A stretch of 64,000 bases of DNA from Nonomuraea montanisoli. GTDB taxonomy: Bacteria; Actinomycetota; Actinomycetes; Streptosporangiales; Streptosporangiaceae. Both the position numbers and the translations under genes were made by a program. The notes beneath the pieces are model-generated. The model saw only the letters and a program-made list of their open reading frames with translations. It was not told the DNA's origin and ran no database searches. The stretch spans positions 155,423 through 219,422 of the forward strand of contig NZ_JABWGN010000012.1 of the NCBI RefSeq assembly GCF_013363975.1, in the 5' to 3' direction. This document shows, in pieces, positions 59,966 to 64,000 of this stretch (positions within the stretch are counted from its first letter, which is position 1; each line of letters starts with the position of its first letter).

Positions 59966-61147
59966 GTGAACCGGAGGACGAGGCTGCTGCTGGCGGTGGT
60001 GTGCGGGGTCGCGGTGGCGAGCGTCTACGCCGGGCAGCCGGTGCTCGCCCCGATGGGGCGGGACCTGGGCGTTCCGGTCGACTCGCTCGGCTGGCTCGTG
60101 GCCGCCGGCCAGCTCGGTTATCTGGCGGGGCTGGTGCTGCTGGTGCCGTTGGGCGACGTGCTCGACCGCAGGCGCCTGATCGCCGGGCACCTCGCCCTGG
60201 TGGCCGCGGGGACGGCGGTCACGGCGGCCGCGCCGGTCGCCTGGGCGGCGTTCGCCGGACTGGCCGCGGCGGGCGTGTTCGCGGTGGTGGTGCAGAGCGC
60301 GGTCGCGTACACGGCGTCGATCTCCCCGTCCGCCGAGCGCGGGCGCAACCTGGGCGTCGTGACCTCCGGCGTGGTGATCGGCATCCTCGGCGCGCGCCTC
60401 GTCGCGGGAGTCCTCGCCGACCTGTGGGGATGGCGGAGCGTCTACCTGGCGCTGGCGGTGCTGGCCGCCGTCCTCGCGGTGCTCAGCCTCGTCCTGCTGC
60501 CCGCGGACGTCCGCCCGGACGCGGCTCGGTACGGGCAGGTCCTCCGGTCCTTCGGCGGGCTGTTCACCCAGCCGGTGTTCCTCGGCCGCGGGCTGATCGC
60601 GTTCTTCCTGTTCGCCTCGTTCGGCACGCTGTGGAGCGGCATGGCCCTGCCGCTGGCCGGCGCGCCGTGGCATCTCGGCGAGGCGCAGATCGGGCTCTTC
60701 GGCGTCGCGGGACTCGCCGGCGCCCTCGGCGCGGCCCGGTCCGGGCGCTGGGGCGACGCCGGGCACACGCGCCGGGTCACCGGCGTCGCGCTCGCGCTCC
60801 TGATCGCCTCCTGGGCCGCGATCGGACAACTCCCCTGGTCGTTGCCGCTGCTGGTCCTCGGCGTGATCCTGCTCGACTTCGCCGTCCAGGCCGTGCACGT
60901 GAGCAACCAGCACACGCTGACGGCCGCCTATCCCGACCGCCCGAGCACCACCGTCGGCGCGTACATGGTCTTCTACTCCCTCGGCTCCGCCCTGGGAGCG
61001 GCCGCGACGACGGCCCTGTTCGACGCCACCGGCTGGACCGGCCCCACCGCCCTCGGCGCGACGCTCGCGCTCTGCGCGCTCGCCACCTGGGCGGTCGGCA
61101 CCCGTACGGCGGCTCGCGCGCACAGCGCGCCCGTGTGCGCGAGGTGA
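59966..61147 (+). CDS. MFS efflux transporter
   Basis: A 393-residue, 12-helix drug/metabolite exporter. Helix 1 reads LLLAVVCGVAVASVYAGQPV, loop 2-3 VPLGDVLDRRRLIAGHL, and helix 5 LGVVTSGVVIGILGARLVAG is like motif C of antiporters. The GTG start at 59966 has CGGAGGTG at 59953-59960. It is divergent from the HxlR regulator, the usual layout of an inducible efflux pump. The exported compound is unknown. Confidence 0.87.
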   Translation: MNRRTRLLLAVVCGVAVASVYAGQPVLAPMGRDLGVPVDSLGWLVAAGQLGYLAGLVLLVPLGDVLDRRRLIAGHLALVAAGTAVTAAAPVAWAAFAGLAAAGVFAVVVQSAVAYTASISPSAERGRNLGVVTSGVVIGILGARLVAGVLADLWGWRSVYLALAVLAAVLAVLSLVLLPADVRPDAARYGQVLRSFGGLFTQPVFLGRGLIAFFLFASFGTLWSGMALPLAGAPWHLGEAQIGLFGVAGLAGALGAARSGRWGDAGHTRRVTGVALALLIASWAAIGQLPWSLPLLVLGVILLDFAVQAVHVSNQHTLTAAYPDRPSTTVGAYMVFYSLGSALGAAATTALFDATGWTGPTALGATLALCALATWAVGTRTAARAHSAPVCAR

Positions 61148-61170
61148 TCTCCGGCAGCCACTCTGTCGTC

Positions 61171-61443
61171 ATGGACGAACACGACGCACAGCCCCTCCCG
61201 CCCTCGCCCTCCTCGGCCGAGCTGCTGGGCTTTCCCCCGGACGCGCGGGTGCTCCTCGTCAACTGCGACGACCTGGGCATGCACCACGACATCAACCTCG
61301 CGGTGATCGACTCCATCGAAGCGGGGATCGCCACCTCCTGCAGCCTGATGACTCCCTGCCCGGCCGCGCACCACGCCATGCGGCTGCTCCGCCGGCGACC
61401 GGAGATCCCCTTCGGCATCCACCTCACCCTGGTCGGCCGGGCG
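61171..61443 (+). pseudogene. N-terminal fragment of a ChbG/YdjC-type deacetylase
   Basis: From ATG 61171 about 90 residues match YdjC/ChbG proteins: VLLVNCDDLGMHHDINLAVI with the two metal-binding Asp, AGIATSCSLMTPCPAAHHAM and FGIHLTLV with a metal His. Full members are about 250-300 residues. After TLVGRA the frame is unrelated Arg/Pro-rich sequence, and another protein begins in frame +1, so the rest was deleted. Non-functional. Confidence 0.8.
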
Positions 61444-61444
61444 A

Positions 61445-61849
61445 CGGGCGTATCTGCACCAGGTGGTCGCCGGAGTGCCGCTGGCCCGCATCGCCGGGTG
61501 GACCACGCCGCGCGAGCTGGACACGATCGAGTGGTACGCCTCGCCCGCCCAGGTGTGCCATGCCTTCGCCCGCCTGTCCGAGCTGCCCGACCAGCGCGTC
61601 GGCGAGGCCCTGTCGGTCAACGACGCGGGGCTCGCGCTGGACAAGGCGCAGTGGCCGTCCGTCTGGTACAAGGGCGGGTCGGAGCCTGGAGTGAGCGACC
61701 TGGGCCACCTCGCCAGGACGGCGGACGGGCGGTCGTTCGTGGTGACGACCCTGGCACTGGACCCGACGATGCCGTTCGACGCGGCACGGACGCTCTCGGA
61801 GCAACTGGGGCTGAGCCGCGGCGCGTTCACACTGGTCAAAGGCTCCTGA
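61445..61849 (+). pseudogene. C-terminal fragment of a beta-lactamase-like serine hydrolase
   Basis: About 134 residues from 61445 read AYLHQVVAGVPLARIAGWTT, VSVNDAGLALDKAQ-like LSVNDAGLALDKAQWPSVWY and the KTG-box equivalent YKGGSEPGV, ending ADGRSFVVTTLALDP...LVKGS. This is the C-terminal part of serine hydrolases with a class A beta-lactamase-like fold; the catalytic SxxK part is absent. No start or ribosome site belongs to it. It is fused out of frame to the ChbG fragment and its 3' end overlaps murJ. Confidence 0.75.
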
Positions 61850-63437
61850 AAGTCCAGGGCAACCCGGCGGTCAGGGCGGTGAGCTCGCCGATCCGGAGAA
61901 GGCGGGCGGCGAGCGCGTACAGGCAGGCGCCGGTGAGCGTCGCGGCGCAGACGACGGCGAGCGAACCGCCCGGCCCCGTCCCCACCGCCGGCCCGAGTCC
62001 CGAAGCGACGACCGCGGCGGCGAGCCCGGCGACGCCCGCGGCCACCAGCATGCGCGCATGGGAGCGGAGCAGGCGACGGCCGTCGATGCGGCCGATCCGG
62101 CGCCGCAGCGACTGCGCGGTGATCACGAGTCCCAGGGCGTAGGCGACGGCCGTGCATCCGGCGAGGGCGACGACCATGTCCGCGCCCGGGTGCAGCCGCG
62201 CGGCGACCAGGCTGGCGACGAGGAGCGCGGCGGAGACCGCCACACTGATCAGGGCCGGCGTGCGCGTGTCACCGAGGGCGTAGTGAACGCGCAGCATGAT
62301 CTGGTAGCCGGCGAACGGGACCAGCGCCGGAGCGTAGGCGGCCAGCACGACGCCCGTGAGGTGCGCCGCGCCGGGTGAGGCGTTCCCGTGCGCGAACAAC
62401 AGAGTGGTCAGCCGCGGGCCGAGCACGACGAGCGCGGCGGCCACGGGAACCAGCACCACGCCGGTCAGCCGCAGGCTCCGGGACAGGTCGGCGGTGACCT
62501 GGGACAGGTCGCGTTCGGTCGCCGCCCGGCTCATGCGGGGCAGCATGCCGGTGATCACGGTCACCGCGACGACCGCGTACGGCAGCTGGAACAAGGTGTA
62601 CGCGTTGGAGAAGACGCTCACCGCGCCCGGCCCGGCCTGCGACGCGAGCCGGTTGACGACGATCAGCGCGGCCTGCGCGGCGGTCACCGACGCGACGGTC
62701 CATCCGGCCATCGCCGCGATCCTGCGCACCGCGATGCCGCGCGGGTCGGCGCGCAGGCGCAGCGGGAAACCGGCCCGTCGCGTGACCACCGCCAGGACGA
62801 CCATCTGGGCGCCGACTCCGGCGCTGGTGCCGATCGACAGCAACAGCGTCTGGCCCTGCGTCAGCGTCTCCATCCGGCCGGTTCCGCCCGCCAGCAGAAA
62901 CGTCCCGGCGGTGGCGATGACGACCAGGTTGTTGGCCACCGGCGCCCACATGGGAGCGGCGAACCGTCCCCGGGCGTTCAGGATCGCGGCCAGTGCCGCG
63001 CTGATGCCGTAGAAGAGGATCTGGGGCAGGAAGATCCGGGTGAAGTCGACGGCCAGCTCGCGCTGGGCGGCCCCGAACCCGGGGACGGTCAGCTCCACGA
63101 TCAGCGGGGCGGCGACGATCGTCACCAGGACGACCGCCGAGAGCCCGTAGAGCACCAGGGACAGCAGCCGCTGCGTGAACAGCTCCGCGTCGACGTCCTC
63201 GTCAGCCGTGACGCGGACCAGCAGCGGAACCAGCACGCTCGCGGCCGCCCCGCCCATCACCAGTTCGTAGACGGCGTTGGGGGTGACGTTGGCGGCGGTG
63301 TAGGTGTCGAGCAGGTGCGTGCCGAGCCCGAGAGCGGAGACCAGCGCCAGCGTACGGAGGAACCCGGTGATCCGGGAGACCAGGGTGGCCACCGCCATCG
63401 CCCGGCCGGTCCGCTGGAAGCTCGGCTGGTCCGCCAT
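61836..63437 (-). CDS. murJ: MurJ-type lipid II flippase (MATE/MVF family)
   Basis: A 533-residue, 14-helix protein. The N-terminus AVATLVSRITGFLRTLALVS is the MurJ signature, LDTYTAANVTPNAVYELVMG is helix 2, and LPQILFYGISAALAAILNAR, PQLPYAVVAVTVITGMLPRM-like LPYAVVAVTVITGMLPRMSR and YALGDTRTPALISV are conserved. It flips peptidoglycan precursor or related lipid-linked sugars. The usual large C-terminal kinase-like part of the chromosomal-end MviN is absent, so this may be a second, shorter paralogue. Divergent from the erythromycin-esterase-like gene. Confidence 0.88.
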   Translation of the reverse strand: MADQPSFQRTGRAMAVATLVSRITGFLRTLALVSALGLGTHLLDTYTAANVTPNAVYELVMGGAAASVLVPLLVRVTADEDVDAELFTQRLLSLVLYGLSAVVLVTIVAAPLIVELTVPGFGAAQRELAVDFTRIFLPQILFYGISAALAAILNARGRFAAPMWAPVANNLVVIATAGTFLLAGGTGRMETLTQGQTLLLSIGTSAGVGAQMVVLAVVTRRAGFPLRLRADPRGIAVRRIAAMAGWTVASVTAAQAALIVVNRLASQAGPGAVSVFSNAYTLFQLPYAVVAVTVITGMLPRMSRAATERDLSQVTADLSRSLRLTGVVLVPVAAALVVLGPRLTTLLFAHGNASPGAAHLTGVVLAAYAPALVPFAGYQIMLRVHYALGDTRTPALISVAVSAALLVASLVAARLHPGADMVVALAGCTAVAYALGLVITAQSLRRRIGRIDGRRLLRSHARMLVAAGVAGLAAAVVASGLGPAVGTGPGGSLAVVCAATLTGACLYALAARLLRIGELTALTAGLPWTFRSL

Positions 63438-63564
63438 GAAGGAGGCCTCTCTTGTCGGCGATCAACGGATCGATTATGTCCGTGAGATCACTCCTCGGGG
63501 CGATTTCCGGCGGAGATGTCATCGCCGTTTGAAGGTTTCCCGGAGCGATGCCAGCGACTTCGCG

Positions 63565-63601
63565 CGAAAGTTCACACCGAAAGTTCAACGATACCGTTGA
63601 A
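63565..63601 (+). promoter_or_regulatory. Direct and inverted repeats upstream of the esterase-like gene
   Basis: CGAAAGTTCA occurs at 63565-63574 and 63578-63587 (13-bp step). TTCAACG (63584-63590) and CGTTGAA (63595-63601) form a perfect inverted repeat that ends four bases before the ATG, so it may block the ribosome site. Confidence 0.5.
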
Positions 63602-63604
63602 GGC

Positions 63605-64000
63605 ATGGACATCAAGGACACAGCCCGGCCGTTCGACGGCGCGGGAGTCTCGGCCTTCCTGCGCTCGCTGCCCGCCAAGCCCCTGCTGCTCGGCCTGGGC
63701 GAAGCCCGGCACTTCGTGGACGAACTGGGCGAGCTGCGCAACGAGCTCTTCCGGCATCTGGTCGAGCACGAGGGCTACCGGTCGTTCGCCATCGAGAGCG
63801 ACTGCCTCATGGGGCTCGTGGTGGACGACTACGTCACGACGGGCACGGGCACGCTCGACGACGTCATGGAACGCGGCTTCAGCCACAACTTCGGCACCTC
63901 GCCGGCCAACCGCGAGCTCGTACGCTGGATGCGGTCGTACAACGAGGAGCACGACGAGAAGCTCAGGTTCTTCGGCTTCGACGCCCCCCTGGAGTACTGG
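63605..64000 (+). CDS. Erythromycin-esterase-family protein (partial, 5' end)
   Basis: The first 132 residues of a protein cut by the window edge. LLLGLGEARHFVDELGELRN ELF contains the Glu and His of the erythromycin-esterase (EreA/ PF05139-type) active site, followed by YRSFAIESDCLMGLVVDDYV and FSHNFGTSPANRELVRWMRS YNEEH. Full-length members are about 400 residues. In actinomycetes most are not true macrolide esterases, so the substrate is open. ATG at 63605; it is divergent from murJ with repeats in the promoter. Confidence 0.85.
   Translation, partial: MDIKDTARPFDGAGVSAFLRSLPAKPLLLGLGEARHFVDELGELRNELFRHLVEHEGYRSFAIESDCLMGLVVDDYVTTGTGTLDDVMERGFSHNFGTSPANRELVRWMRSYNEEHDEKLRFFGFDAPLEYW

Noticed and set aside
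1..64000. tRNA, rRNA, CRISPR, transposase or integrase genes
   Set aside because: No direct-repeat spacer array, tRNA-like cloverleaf or transposase/integrase motif was recognised on either strand.

Overview
The window is uniformly very GC-rich with dense G/C third positions, GTG and TTG starts beside ATG, many 1- to 4-base ATGA/GTGA/TGATG gene overlaps, and families typical of filamentous actinobacteria: a SARP/AfsR-type regulator, a SigF-like sigma factor, ECF sigma factors paired with membrane-anchored CU044_5270-type proteins, a mycothiol-type DinB/MDMPI protein, WYL, HxlR and TetR regulators, and a LigA. This fits a Streptosporangiales-like organism (Nonomuraea is my best guess, by inference only). 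No tRNA, rRNA, CRISPR array or transposase was seen.

Region 1 (about 1-15 kb) is a hypoxia/nitrogen-oxide island resembling the mycobacterial DosR and Streptomyces OsdR regulons: a CBS-BON protein, a hemerythrin-like protein, two Acg-type nitroreductases, a membrane-fused copper nitrite reductase (NirK), a CopD-like membrane protein, a NarK transporter, phosphoketolase and narGHJI. DosR-like boxes (GGGAC-N4-GTCCC) lie upstream of the CBS, hemerythrin, second acg, narK and phosphoketolase genes, with a recurring 22-bp tandem arrangement. The nitrate reductase is broken: the first 140 codons of narG are joined out of frame to the last 225 or so codons of narH, so only narJ and narI remain whole.

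Region 2 (15-24.4 kb) is a glycerol-type catabolic operon: MFS transporter, GlpK-like kinase, GlpD, an alkylglycerone-phosphate-synthase-like FAD oxidase and a GlpP-family antiterminator. A promoter and a strong intrinsic terminator precede the first gene, which suggests GlpP-controlled antitermination. An EamA exporter and a zinc alcohol dehydrogenase follow.

Region 3 (24.5-29.4 kb) is decaying: a response regulator and histidine kinase reduced to fragments, an intact S41 peptidase, an ABC ATPase with two compensating frameshifts and a permease with an internal stop. It ends in a tandem repeat in front of a ligA gene.

Region 4 (31-41.7 kb) holds regulator/enzyme pairs (WYL with alpha/beta hydrolase, TetR with TetX-like monooxygenase, XRE with methionine aminopeptidase, LysR with a SnoaL-like protein) and cydAB. 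Region 5 (41.7-53.7 kb) has two sigma factor/membrane protein pairs, an intact two-component system, an ABC-2-type permease carrying a lectin-like domain without an ATPase, a DHFR-like enzyme behind a MerR-type operator, a PLP enzyme and a SigF-like sigma factor with an attenuator-like leader. Region 6 (53.7-64 kb) has a SARP-NB-ARC regulator facing an aromatic-ring monooxygenase/SGNH hydrolase pair, an HxlR regulator facing an MFS exporter, a chimera of two broken genes, MurJ, and the start of an erythromycin-esterase-like gene. At least four gene-to-gene or in-gene deletion junctions make this window unusual.
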